Source: an uncultured Fibrobacter sp. (GTDB taxonomy: Bacteria; Fibrobacterota; Fibrobacteria; Fibrobacterales; Fibrobacteraceae). From it: a stretch of DNA of 64,000 nucleotides. Both the position numbers and the translations under genes were made by a program. Shown one piece after another: positions 17,327-25,542 of this stretch. The stretch is from assembly GCA_934700345.1 (NCBI GenBank), contig CAKUXP010000003.1, positions 1 to 64,000 of the forward strand, written 5' to 3'. The first letter of the stretch is position 1; each line of letters starts with the position of its first letter. The notes under the pieces are model-generated. The model ran no database searches and was not told the origin of the DNA. It saw only the letters and a program-made list of their open reading frames with translations.

Positions 17327-17845
17327 GTGGAATCCTTGGAACGAGTCTTCGTTGCTTTAGGTAGCAATATCGCGCCACGGGGCAAACGTCTCGCGGAGGC
17401 GAGAGATATGCTCAGGCGGATTTCCCTGGGCGGCTGGCTGGAAAGTTCCTGCTACGAAACATCGCCTGTCGGGCCAGAGGGGCAAGGGCCTTTCTTGAAC
17501 CAGGTCGTCTCTTTTTGGTATGGCAGGGGACCCCGCAGATTGCTCAACTACCTGAAGGGGACGGAACTTTTTTTGGGACGCCGTCCGCGAGGGCACTGGG
17601 AGTGTCGCGAAATCGATCTCGATCTTCTCTACTATGGCGAGCGGATTTGCGATGGGCGTCTAGGCGGACCGGTTGTTCCGCATCCGCTGGCGGCTTCCCG
17701 CGGCTTTGTGATGGTCCCGCTCGCAGAAATCGCTCCGGATATGCGCGATCCGCTCCTCGGCAAGACCGCGATCGGAATTCTCGAAGATCTCAGGTCGTTG
17801 AAAGTCGAAACAGAATTCAGGAAGGTGGAGGTTGATGATGAATGA
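17327..17845 (+). CDS. folK: 2-amino-4-hydroxy-6-hydroxymethyldihydropteridine pyrophosphokinase
   Basis: HPPK transfers pyrophosphate from ATP to the pterin in folate synthesis. Family motifs are VFVALGSN, SSCYETSPVG and the catalytic block REIDLDLLYYG. VPHPLAASRGFVMVPLAEIAP follows. The 172 residues match the family. The start is uncertain: GTG 17327 is used here, with TTG 17318 and TTG 17336 also in frame and no clear ribosome site. It overlaps the deoxynucleoside kinase by eight bases and leads a folK-dNK-panC operon. Confidence 0.93.
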   Translation: MESLERVFVALGSNIAPRGKRLAEARDMLRRISLGGWLESSCYETSPVGPEGQGPFLNQVVSFWYGRGPRRLLNYLKGTELFLGRRPRGHWECREIDLDLLYYGERICDGRLGGPVVPHPLAASRGFVMVPLAEIAPDMRDPLLGKTAIGILEDLRSLKVETEFRKVEVDDE

Positions 17846-18527
17846 GGCTTTTGTCGGCCATTCAAATCCCGAGACGACATGGAAACTCCCGGAAAGAATC
17901 CGTTTTCTTGCCATTGACGGAGTCATCGGTGCGGGGAAGACCTCGCTTTCCCGCATTCTCGCCAAGGCCTTGGGCGCAAACCTGGTCCTAGAGCAGTTTG
18001 ACGAGAATCCCTTTCTTTCGAGCTTTTACAAAAATCCGGAAGCCTATGCCTTCCAGACGCAGCTTTTCTTTCTCCTTTCGAGAATCCGCCAGTTCCAGGA
18101 CGCCTTTGTGCAGAACGACCTGTTCTGTCATACGGTGGTCAGCGACTACACGTTCGAAAAGGATAGGATCTTTGCGTTGCAGAATCTTTCGGAAAGCGAA
18201 CTTGCCATGTACGATACCGTTTCGAAAAGCCTTTCCGGAAACCTTCCGACACCGAACCTGATTGTCTATCTGCAGGCGGATGTCCCGACTCTCCTCGACC
18301 GGATCGAACACCGAGGGCGTCCCATGGAAAAGAATATCGATGCCGACTATCTGCGCGAGCTCCTCGAGCGCTACGACCATCATTTTTGGCACTATACCAA
18401 GGCGCCCGTGCTGATTATCAACACGAACAAAATCGATTTTGTCAACAACGAAAAGCATCTGGATCTGGTGTTGGACGCGATTGCCGCGGCACCGACCCGG
18501 ACGACCTATTTTGCACCTGAAGGTTAG
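17838..18527 (+). CDS. deoxynucleoside kinase
   Basis: A deoxyadenosine/deoxyguanosine kinase-type enzyme that salvages deoxynucleosides by 5'-phosphorylation. Walker A is GVIGAGKT (28-35). The catalytic and arginine region reads VSDYTFEKDRIFA, and the LID has RGRPMEKNID. The 229 residues fit the family. ATG 17838 is preferred because GGAGG at 17827-17831 lies six bases upstream; an ATG at 17835 also exists. It overlaps folK and is four bases from panC. The exact base specificity cannot be read from sequence. Confidence 0.92.
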   Translation: MNEAFVGHSNPETTWKLPERIRFLAIDGVIGAGKTSLSRILAKALGANLVLEQFDENPFLSSFYKNPEAYAFQTQLFFLLSRIRQFQDAFVQNDLFCHTVVSDYTFEKDRIFALQNLSESELAMYDTVSKSLSGNLPTPNLIVYLQADVPTLLDRIEHRGRPMEKNIDADYLRELLERYDHHFWHYTKAPVLIINTNKIDFVNNEKHLDLVLDAIAAAPTRTTYFAPEG

Positions 18528-18531
18528 TCGA

Positions 18532-19377
18532 ATGAAACTCATCAAGACGATTCCAGAAATGCGGGCGGCGCTCCTGCCGCTCAAGAAAGCGGGGAAGACC
18601 GTCGGACTTGTCCCGACGATGGGAGCCTTGCACGAAGGGCATATGAGCCTCGTGGAGGCTTCCGCGAAGGAAAACGACGTAACCGTCGTGAGCGTTTTCC
18701 TGAACCCGATCCAGTTCGGGAAGAACGAGGATCTCGAGAGCTATCCGCGGCGTCTCGAAAAGGATGCGGAACTGGTGAATGCCCACGGCGGAACTTTTGT
18801 CTTTGCCCCGAGCGTTTCCGAGATGTATCCCGACGGGGATCCGTTGACCCTTGTCCGCGACGAGACGCTCGAACATCTCTACTGCGGGGCGTACCGTCCG
18901 GGGCATTTCCGCGGCGTACTCACGGTTGTTTCAAAGCTTTTCAATATCTCTGGCGCGGACCGCGCCTATTTCGGAAAGAAGGATTACCAGCAGGCTTTCC
19001 TTATCCGTCGCATGGTGAAAGACTTGAACTTTCCTGTCGAAATCCGCCTGATGCCGATTGTCCGCGAAATTTCGGGTCTTGCCCGTTCGAGCCGGAACGA
19101 ATACATGGACCAGGTGGAGCGCGATGCCGCTGTCGCCATTTCAAAGGCGCTGCTCGCGGCAAAGGCTTCTTACGATTCCGGGGAAAGGTCGGTCAATGCG
19201 CTCCGCTCCAGGATCCAGGAAAGCGTCGCTCACGCGGGCGGAGTTGTCCAGTATGTGGAAATCGCCAGCCGGGAAACCTTGCTTTCGATTTCCTCGGGAA
19301 CGATTCGAGAACCGTCGGTCATTCTCGTCGCCGCTTTCTTTGGAACGACCCGCCTGATCGACAATATCGAACTTTAA
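18532..19377 (+). CDS. panC: pantothenate synthetase
   Basis: PanC condenses pantoate and beta-alanine, with ATP, to pantothenate. The nucleotidyl-transferase HIGH-like motif is in PTMGALHEGHMSL (28-40). FLNPIQFGKNEDLESYPR and the FGKKDYQQ segment are family signatures, and the KMSKS-like LARSSRNEYM is present. The 281 residues are typical. ATG 18532 is the start; the open frame reaches further upstream inside the dNK gene. It is last in the folK-dNK-panC cluster. panB and panD are not in the window. Confidence 0.96.
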   Translation: MKLIKTIPEMRAALLPLKKAGKTVGLVPTMGALHEGHMSLVEASAKENDVTVVSVFLNPIQFGKNEDLESYPRRLEKDAELVNAHGGTFVFAPSVSEMYPDGDPLTLVRDETLEHLYCGAYRPGHFRGVLTVVSKLFNISGADRAYFGKKDYQQAFLIRRMVKDLNFPVEIRLMPIVREISGLARSSRNEYMDQVERDAAVAISKALLAAKASYDSGERSVNALRSRIQESVAHAGGVVQYVEIASRETLLSISSGTIREPSVILVAAFFGTTRLIDNIEL

Positions 19378-19449
19378 TCCTGGCCTAGCTTCCTAGAATC
19401 CCAGTTCCTCGTCATATCCCCGAGGATGAACTTTTGGGGCGGTTTTGGG

Positions 19450-19632
19450 CTATGCGGCTTTTCCGCGTATCGCTAGAAAAGCTTGCTTGCTGCCGTCCGG
19501 TTTGGCGATTTTCAAAAAATGCTTGTAGTCAAGTGCGAAAAATTCGGTCTTGCCGTTTAGTTGATGCGAAATGGCGTATAGATTTATTTCGAGATTCTTG
19601 TACCGTGCCGGCGTTTGTCGGGTGGTTTGAAA
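19450..19632 (-). pseudogene. gene remnant next to the ABC-F gene
   Basis: Directly after the ABC-F stop, and in the same frame, 60 codons read as plausible protein (YKNLEINLYAISHQL, then FFALDYKHFLKIA and AFLAIRGKAA) before a TAG at 19450-19452. There is no start codon and no ribosome site. It looks like the 3' end of a lost gene. No family is recognised. The rest of the gap to panC (19378-19449) shows nothing. Confidence 0.35.
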
Positions 19633-21228
19633 TTAGCGAGACTTCTTTTTGCGGGAAGCGAACCATTCGTCGAATGTAATCGATCGGTCAAGGTATCCTG
19701 TCGGGGTGAGTTCGAGGACACGGTTGGCGATGGTTTCGGCAAATTCGTGGTCTTCCGTGCAGAAGATAATCGGACCTTTGTAGGCCTTGAGGCCGTTGTT
19801 CAGCGCGGTGATCGATTCGAGATCGAGATGCGCGGTCGGTTCGTCGAGCATCAGCATGTTCGCGTTCGAAAGCATCATGCGGCTGAGCATGCAGCGGACC
19901 TTTTCGCCTCCCGAAAGAACTTTCGCCGATTTGAGCGCTTCTTCGCCGGTGAAGAGCATGCGTCCGAGGAACCCGCGGATAAACGTTTCGTCCTGTTCCT
20001 TGCTGAACTGGCGGAGCCAATCGACGAGGGAAATGTCCGAGTTGAAGAATGCGTCGTTGTTCTTCGGGAAATAGCTGGTCGCAATGGTCGTTCCCCACTT
20101 GACCTTGCCCGACTTGATGTTTTCGTCGTTCTGGATGGCTTCGAAAAATGCGGTCTTGAGAACTCCATAGTCACCGACCAGCGCGACCTTGTCGTTTCCG
20201 CCGAGCGAGAAATTTAAATGTTCGAGCTTGGTGCCGTCTTCGGCGGCGACGGTCAGGTCCTTGACTTCGAGGACGATTTTTCCCGGTTCGCGGTCCATCT
20301 TGAAACTGACCCACGGGAACTTGCGGCTCGAAGCGGGCATCTCTTCGACCGTCATCTTGTCGAGAAGCTTCTTGCGGCTGGTGGCCTGCTTTGCCTTGGA
20401 TGCGTTCGATGCGAATCTCTGGATGAACGCTTTCAATTCGGCAATTTTTTCTTCTGCTCGACGGTTCTGGTCCTTGCGCTGCTTCTGGGCGAGCTGGCTT
20501 GCTTCATACCAGAATTCATAGTTTCCCGCATAGAGGTTTACGCGTCCGTAGTCGATGTCGCAGATGTTCGTGCAGACCGTATTCAGGAAGTGTCTGTCGT
20601 GGGAGACGACGATGACCGTGTTCTCGAAGCGTTCGAGATAGTCTTCGAGCCAGCTGACGCATTCGAGGTCCAAATGGTTTGTCGGTTCGTCAAGCAGCAG
20701 AATGTCCGGGTTGCCGAAGAGCGCCTGGGCGAGAAGTACGCGGATCTTTTCGTTGCCGTCAAGTTCCTTCATCAGCTTGGCGTGGGATTCTTCAGGAATG
20801 CCTAACCCCTTGAGAAGCGTCCCGGCGGAGGATTCCGCTTCGTATCCGCCCATTTCACCGAATTTCGTTTCGAGATCGATCGCTTCCATGCCTTCTTCCT
20901 CGGTCATTTCCGGCTTGGCGTAGAGCTCTTCGCGGCGTTTCCCGGTCTTGTAGAGTTCGGCATATCCCATCATGACCGTGTCGAGAACGGAAAATTCCTC
21001 GAAAGCGAAATGGTCCTGCTTGAGGACGGCGATGCGTTCGCCTGCATCGTGTGTGACATCTCCCGTATTCGGTTCCAGTTCTCCAGAAAGGATTTTCAGA
21101 AACGTGGATTTTCCGGCACCGTTTGCGCCGATAATTCCGTAGCAGTTTCCCTTGCGAAACGAGAGGTTGACTTCCTTGAAAAGCACGCGGCTTCCGTATT
21201 GCAGACTGACGTTAGAAACATTGAGCAT
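19633..21228 (-). CDS. ybiT: ABC-F family ATPase, YbiT-like, with a degenerate second site
   Basis: The 531-residue protein has two ABC domains joined by the PtIM-type linker (about 240-310), as in YbiT. ABC-F proteins act on the ribosome at or near the E site. NBD1 has Walker A GANGAGKS (34-41), LLLDEPTNHLD and switch VVSHD, but the signature region reads LDGNEK. NBD2 has a normal signature LSGGEK (438-443) and Walker B LMLDEPT. Its Walker A is GDYGVLKTA (352-360) and the switch histidine is replaced (FCTEDH, E492). One of the two composite ATP sites thus looks intact and the other dead. Confidence 0.92.
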   Translation of the reverse strand: MLNVSNVSLQYGSRVLFKEVNLSFRKGNCYGIIGANGAGKSTFLKILSGELEPNTGDVTHDAGERIAVLKQDHFAFEEFSVLDTVMMGYAELYKTGKRREELYAKPEMTEEEGMEAIDLETKFGEMGGYEAESSAGTLLKGLGIPEESHAKLMKELDGNEKIRVLLAQALFGNPDILLLDEPTNHLDLECVSWLEDYLERFENTVIVVSHDRHFLNTVCTNICDIDYGRVNLYAGNYEFWYEASQLAQKQRKDQNRRAEEKIAELKAFIQRFASNASKAKQATSRKKLLDKMTVEEMPASSRKFPWVSFKMDREPGKIVLEVKDLTVAAEDGTKLEHLNFSLGGNDKVALVGDYGVLKTAFFEAIQNDENIKSGKVKWGTTIATSYFPKNNDAFFNSDISLVDWLRQFSKEQDETFIRGFLGRMLFTGEEALKSAKVLSGGEKVRCMLSRMMLSNANMLMLDEPTAHLDLESITALNNGLKAYKGPIIFCTEDHEFAETIANRVLELTPTGYLDRSITFDEWFASRKKKSR

Positions 21229-21315
21229 GGCGCCAAAGATAGTAAAAATCAGGGAACCGGCGCAAGGAAGTTCCTATCGGCCGAGAAAACCCTTTGAACG
21301 CATACGATTCAAAAC

Positions 21316-21347
21316 GGCAAAAGGAAGCGCGGACGCTTCCTTTTGCC
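21316..21347 (-). terminator. strong terminator after cytX
   Basis: GGCAAAAGGAAGCG and its exact complement form a 14-bp stem with a four-base loop. On the minus strand a GTTTTG follows. It lies 15 bases beyond the cytX stop and upstream of the ABC-F start. Confidence 0.85.
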
Positions 21348-21361
21348 AAGAATTTGGAAGA

Positions 21362-22489
21362 TTATTTCCTGGCGAGCTTTCCTGCGAGCGCGAGAACGGC
21401 GGAAACGGCCATGGCTGTCATTGTCGGTCCTATCGGCGAATTGCCCGCAATCTGGTAGATCCCGAATCCGAAAGCCCAGGCGATGAGGTTCCAAACCGGA
21501 AGCGGGCGCTTCACGAGGTAGTGGGAGATGGCGAAAACCGCAGCCATCGGGGCGAAGACGGAAGCGATGAGATAGAGGAAATCCGCATAGCGGTCGAGGA
21601 TTCCTGAAGAGGAAAGGAACACGCCCAAGGCGCAGACGATGACGCCCACGATTTTCGGGTTCAGCTTGCCGCAGACAGTCTTCGCGGATTCTCCGGCGGA
21701 ATAGGCGTCGAGAAATGTCGTGGTGACAGTCGAAAAGACGACGATGAGAATGCCGGGAATTCCCAGCCCGACGGAGAGAATTGCCTTGGGAAGATCCCCG
21801 GCGCCGGAAGAAGCGATGAGAATGCCGATGGCGTACATCCAGATGCTGACTATCGTATAGACGGTTGCCGAAGTTGCGGTGGCGGCAAAGGGACGCTCGG
21901 CGTTTTTCGTGTAATCCGAAACGAGAGGGAGCCAGGAAAGCGGCATTGCAACGGAAAGTTCGAACGCCGCCCAGAAGGAAAGCGTTTCCGTTGCGGTGTT
22001 CGAAACGGCGCTTGCGGAACCGAAAAGCTTAAAGGTGAGTATTGCGACAAGGACCGCGAGAAGCGCCATGGCGATTGTCGCGATATGCGCAAAATCCTTT
22101 AGCCCGATGAAAATCCAGACGGCGACGAGAATTGCGATGCCGACCGAAAGGAACGTCGCGTTTAGCGGGATTTCGAGACCGCCGAGAGCGGAGGCTCCCT
22201 GTGCTATCATGACGGATGTCCATCCGACGAGTTGCAAGAGGTTCAGCAACGCGAAAAACTTGGCTCCGTTTTTCCCGAACGCGGAAGCGGTCGATTCCAT
22301 TGCGTTGAGACGCGCCTTTGCTCCGATAAGTCCGACCGCGAAAAGAAGCGCACCGCCTAGAAGATGTCCGAGAATTAAGGCTGCCCAGTTGTTTCCGGAT
22401 TGGAGCCCCGCTTCGATTTCTGCGACAGAAACCGCCGCGCCAAACCAGATGAGACCATTGGCAAAAATGCCTGTACCTTGACGATTCAT
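21362..22489 (-). CDS. cytX: CytX-type hydroxymethylpyrimidine transporter (NCS1 family)
   Basis: A 375-residue, hydrophobic NCS1-family permease with about 12 membrane segments. It starts with the family region GLIWFGAAVSVAEIEAG. SWLPLVSDYTKNA and DAYSAGESAK are conserved NCS1/CytX stretches. A TPP riboswitch directly in front of it supports import of the thiamin precursor HMP or a related pyrimidine. The start ATG at 22489 has GGAGG four bases upstream, inside the riboswitch. The gene has its own terminator and stands alone. Confidence 0.92.
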   Translation of the reverse strand: MNRQGTGIFANGLIWFGAAVSVAEIEAGLQSGNNWAALILGHLLGGALLFAVGLIGAKARLNAMESTASAFGKNGAKFFALLNLLQLVGWTSVMIAQGASALGGLEIPLNATFLSVGIAILVAVWIFIGLKDFAHIATIAMALLAVLVAILTFKLFGSASAVSNTATETLSFWAAFELSVAMPLSWLPLVSDYTKNAERPFAATATSATVYTIVSIWMYAIGILIASSGAGDLPKAILSVGLGIPGILIVVFSTVTTTFLDAYSAGESAKTVCGKLNPKIVGVIVCALGVFLSSSGILDRYADFLYLIASVFAPMAAVFAISHYLVKRPLPVWNLIAWAFGFGIYQIAGNSPIGPTMTAMAVSAVLALAGKLARK

Positions 22490-22574
22490 TATACCTCCGC
22501 AGGAATTACCCTGATCAGGTTTTCGGGTTTGTTCTCAGCATCCGCACACCGTGTGCGGTAGCACCCCGAATGAG
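22486..22574 (-). ncRNA. TPP riboswitch controlling cytX
   Basis: Read on the minus strand, the thi-box parts occur in order: CGGGGTGC, a P3 hairpin (CCGCACACGGTGTGCGG), GCTGAGA, ACCC, CCTGATCAGGGTAAT and CTGCGGAGG. The last element holds the cytX ribosome-binding site. The P1 pair appears to be TCATT (22573-22569) with AATGA (22490-22486), and the second strand includes the ATG. Thiamin pyrophosphate binding should hide both the ribosome site and the start codon and turn translation off. Confidence 0.95.
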
Positions 22575-22593
22575 TGGAACAAATGTAGTAAAT

Positions 22594-23718
22594 TTAGGAA
22601 ACAGGAGCTTTTTTTGGCGCCAGAATTTCGTCAATGACGTGTCGCATCTTTTCCGCCATGGCGTCCCAGCTCATGCCTAGCGCGCGTCTTCTCGCGTTTT
22701 CTTCGAGTGTCCCGAGGAGTTTTTTGTCGTGCAAGATGTTTGCGGCTTTTTTGCAGAAGCTTTCCGGGTCGGAGTTTTCGTATAGGATACCGGTTTCGCC
22801 GTCGATGACGGAATCTTTCAATCCGGCGACATTGTTTGACATTGAAATGGTTCCGCAAAGGTTCGCTTCGATGTTGTTGATGCCCCAGCCCTCCTTGAAG
22901 GACGGGTTGATGAAGAGCGAGGATCGGCTGAGAAGGTCGCGCTTCGCCTCTTCGGAAATCCGCCCGAGGAACTTGACGGAATCGCCGACGCCCTTTTCGC
23001 GGGCGAGCTTTTCGAGTTCTGCGCGGTAGTCTCCGCTACCCGCAATTTCAAGGACTATCCCGGGGACAAGTTCCTTTAGGCGCGGCATCGCATGGATGGC
23101 GAACTGCGCGTTCTTGTATTTCATCAGGCGTCCGATGTAGGAGATGACGGGCGGGGTCGCCTTGGGCAGTGTCGGGTAAAAGAATTCCGTGTCGATGCCC
23201 GGTTCCACGATGGAAATTTTCTTGGCGCGAATTCCCATGTCGATAATTTCATCTTTAGTGCTTTCGGAAATCGCAAGGAAGTTCTCTCCGCGGTAAAAGA
23301 GCGCGACCGCGCGTTCCATCAGATAGACGTAGAGGGCAATCGGAAAAACGGTTTCGCGGAAGATGGACTTGCGGAAGAAGTGCATCACCATGTGGAGACG
23401 TTTCGTCTTCGTGCCGAGCGGCGTGAAAAAGGGAATCTTGTTCAGGTCCTCGACGATTAGGTCGTAGTCCTTTTCGTGCTTCTTCGCATAGAAAAACGCA
23501 GAGTAGTTGAAGAGAAACTTGTTTCCGATGCGGACTGTACGCATTCCGTCGATGGTTTCTTCGTCCGGGAGGCCCTTGACGCGGTGGGCGAGAACCGTGA
23601 CATCGAAACCGTTTTCGTTTAGCCGCCTGAAAATCTCGTGAAAATAGAGCTCCGCCCCGCCGGCTTCGGGATTTTTGATGTCTCGCCAGTTGATAAGAAG
23701 AATTTTTTTGTTGGCCAC
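22594..23718 (-). CDS. glycosyltransferase family 4/1 protein
   Basis: A 374-residue GT-B fold glycosyltransferase. The N-terminal acceptor half has INWRDIKNPEAGGAELY. The C-terminal donor half has ISYIGRLMKYKNAQ, FLGRISEEAKRDLL and the E-x7-E-like NPSFKEGWGINNIEAN that binds the nucleotide sugar. The acceptor is unknown: a cell-surface glycan or glycolipid is likely. The start is a GTG at 23718 with AAGGA six bases upstream, and a perfect 14-bp palindrome stands just before that. It follows the NERD helicase by 64 bases. Confidence 0.9.
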   Translation of the reverse strand: MANKKILLINWRDIKNPEAGGAELYFHEIFRRLNENGFDVTVLAHRVKGLPDEETIDGMRTVRIGNKFLFNYSAFFYAKKHEKDYDLIVEDLNKIPFFTPLGTKTKRLHMVMHFFRKSIFRETVFPIALYVYLMERAVALFYRGENFLAISESTKDEIIDMGIRAKKISIVEPGIDTEFFYPTLPKATPPVISYIGRLMKYKNAQFAIHAMPRLKELVPGIVLEIAGSGDYRAELEKLAREKGVGDSVKFLGRISEEAKRDLLSRSSLFINPSFKEGWGINNIEANLCGTISMSNNVAGLKDSVIDGETGILYENSDPESFCKKAANILHDKKLLGTLEENARRRALGMSWDAMAEKMRHVIDEILAPKKAPVS

Positions 23719-23731
23719 GGTAGTCCTTCGG

Positions 23732-23745
23732 TTTTACCGGTAAAA
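23732..23745. promoter_or_regulatory. palindrome before the glycosyltransferase gene
   Basis: TTTTACCGGTAAAA is a perfect 14-bp palindrome about 14 bases upstream of the GTG start and next to the ribosome site. It could be an operator or a short mRNA hairpin. Confidence 0.4.
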
Positions 23746-23782
23746 TAGAAAAGCGGAATGGCGGAGGTGGGGAAAATTTCCG

Positions 23783-25531
23783 CTAGATCCTTTTCCGCTC
23801 CTTGAAAACAATCAGGTGCTCGCGTGCGCGGGTTGCGGCGACGAGCAGAAGGTGGGATTCGCTGTAGGGAAATCCCGGGTCGCTTTGGGAGGCGGTCATG
23901 TCGCTCAGGATGACGACACGGCTGTCGAGACCCTTGTAGCGTCTTGCGGAAACGATGTTGATTTTCTGGCCGTCGAGAGATTCGTTCACCCCGCTCCACT
24001 TGAACCTTTCGCTAGCGATATCCTTTAGACCGGAATGGTTTCGGCTGTGCATCGAAACGACGAGAATGTCCTTGGAATCGACCTTTTTTTTTCGGAGCCT
24101 TTCGATTTCCCGTTCAAGCATTTCCTTCTGTTCCCGGGCGTCTGTGTAAAATCGCACTTCAACGTCCTTTCCGAGCGGCGTGTTATCATAGCAGGGAATC
24201 CGGATATCCGTTTCGAAGCAAATCCAGTCGAGAATTTTGCGGGTCGAGCGGTAGCCGCAGGGAAGCACCATGACGGGCATCGCGTTGATTGTCGTGTTCC
24301 CGAGGACATCTCGTGCGTAGAGCGTCTGGGCCGGATCGTAAAAGAACCGCACCGTGCCGCATTCCCTGTCCTTTAAAAGCCCTAGAGCCGTATCGAGCCA
24401 GCCGTTCTCGAAATCCTGGCCTTCGTCAATGAGCAGGGCGTCGAAGAATCGGCTTGACGAACGGGTCTTTTTGGAGCTTCCTGCTCGGAGAATTTCGAGC
24501 GCTTTCGCAAAGGCGGCGGGGAGGCCTTCAAAGTATTCGCGTTTCGCTTCGGAATCGCGAGGTTCTTTTCTCGGCGCCCCGGGAACCCTGGCGAGGCGTA
24601 CGTATTTCTGGGCGAAGCGGAAAAAGGAATGGGTTTCAATCGGAAAGTCCCGGACGCTTTCGGGATTCAGGCTCTGTTCGAGCTGCTCGGCGAGAAGATC
24701 GTTGTAGCAGAGGACCGCAACGCGCTTTCCCTCCTTTACAAGGCGTTCCGCTTCCCACTTGACTAGCATCGACTTTCCGGAACCGGCGACGCCTTCGATG
24801 CGCATCCGGCTGTTTCGCGTAATCGTCTTCATCAGCATCTTTTGCAGGTCGGTCGGCTGGACCCGCATCGATTCGTTCATCGCCCAGAGCTCCGGCCAGG
24901 AAGGTTCTCCGTAAGCGGCGAAGAAGTCGATTAGTTTTTGCAGGTTTTCCCCGGCGAGGCTTTCGTTGGGGTAGGGCTTTCCGCCGAAGGAGCTCTCCTT
25001 TGTCGTGAGCGCCCGTCGGACTTTCTGTTCGAATATCCTGGGAGATGCCGCATCGCCTTTGAGAAAAAGGTGCGACAGGGGAATCTGCCCGATGATGTTT
25101 CCCGCAGATTCCATTTCCGGGAAAAACGTCGCCCATTGGACGCGGATCCGGTAATACCCGTGATCTTCCTTGGGGAACATCTTGCTGAAATGGTCGTGTA
25201 GCGTGTGGATGACAGTCTTTACTTGGTCTGCTGGCGAACGGGAGAGGACGCGTCCGGACTGCTTCCAGACGAACTCGTCGAGATTTTCGTTTTCCCTTTC
25301 GGCGGTGATTGTCCCGTCCTTGCATTCGACGAGCAGTATTCCGCAGCTCGGGTTGTAGAGAATTCCGTCGATTTCGCGATTGAATTCTCCCCGGATGCTG
25401 TCTATCTGGAAGTTCAGTTGCGCGTTCATCCAGAGATACCAATCGTCCGAAAGCTGGCTTGCGAGTTCAAAGAAGCGCTTTTCGGATCGGGACTTGACGG
25501 ACGCGTCTGGTAGTTTGCGGACATTTGCCAT
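23783..25531 (-). CDS. NERD-domain superfamily I DNA helicase
   Basis: The 582-residue protein starts with a NERD nuclease-related domain (about 20-150), with an EIDGILYNP...ILLVECKDG core. A UvrD/Rep-like helicase follows. Walker A is VAGSGKS near residue 246, motif II is ALLIDEGQDF, and the C-terminal motifs are SARRYKGLDSRVVIL and LLLVAATRAREHL. NERD helicases are thought to process DNA ends or foreign DNA; the precise role here is unknown. It is the last gene of the parE-parC-nrnA run, 11 bases after nrnA. Confidence 0.9.
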   Translation of the reverse strand: MANVRKLPDASVKSRSEKRFFELASQLSDDWYLWMNAQLNFQIDSIRGEFNREIDGILYNPSCGILLVECKDGTITAERENENLDEFVWKQSGRVLSRSPADQVKTVIHTLHDHFSKMFPKEDHGYYRIRVQWATFFPEMESAGNIIGQIPLSHLFLKGDAASPRIFEQKVRRALTTKESSFGGKPYPNESLAGENLQKLIDFFAAYGEPSWPELWAMNESMRVQPTDLQKMLMKTITRNSRMRIEGVAGSGKSMLVKWEAERLVKEGKRVAVLCYNDLLAEQLEQSLNPESVRDFPIETHSFFRFAQKYVRLARVPGAPRKEPRDSEAKREYFEGLPAAFAKALEILRAGSSKKTRSSSRFFDALLIDEGQDFENGWLDTALGLLKDRECGTVRFFYDPAQTLYARDVLGNTTINAMPVMVLPCGYRSTRKILDWICFETDIRIPCYDNTPLGKDVEVRFYTDAREQKEMLEREIERLRKKKVDSKDILVVSMHSRNHSGLKDIASERFKWSGVNESLDGQKINIVSARRYKGLDSRVVILSDMTASQSDPGFPYSESHLLLVAATRAREHLIVFKERKRI

Positions 25532-25542
25532 TGTTCGCCTCT

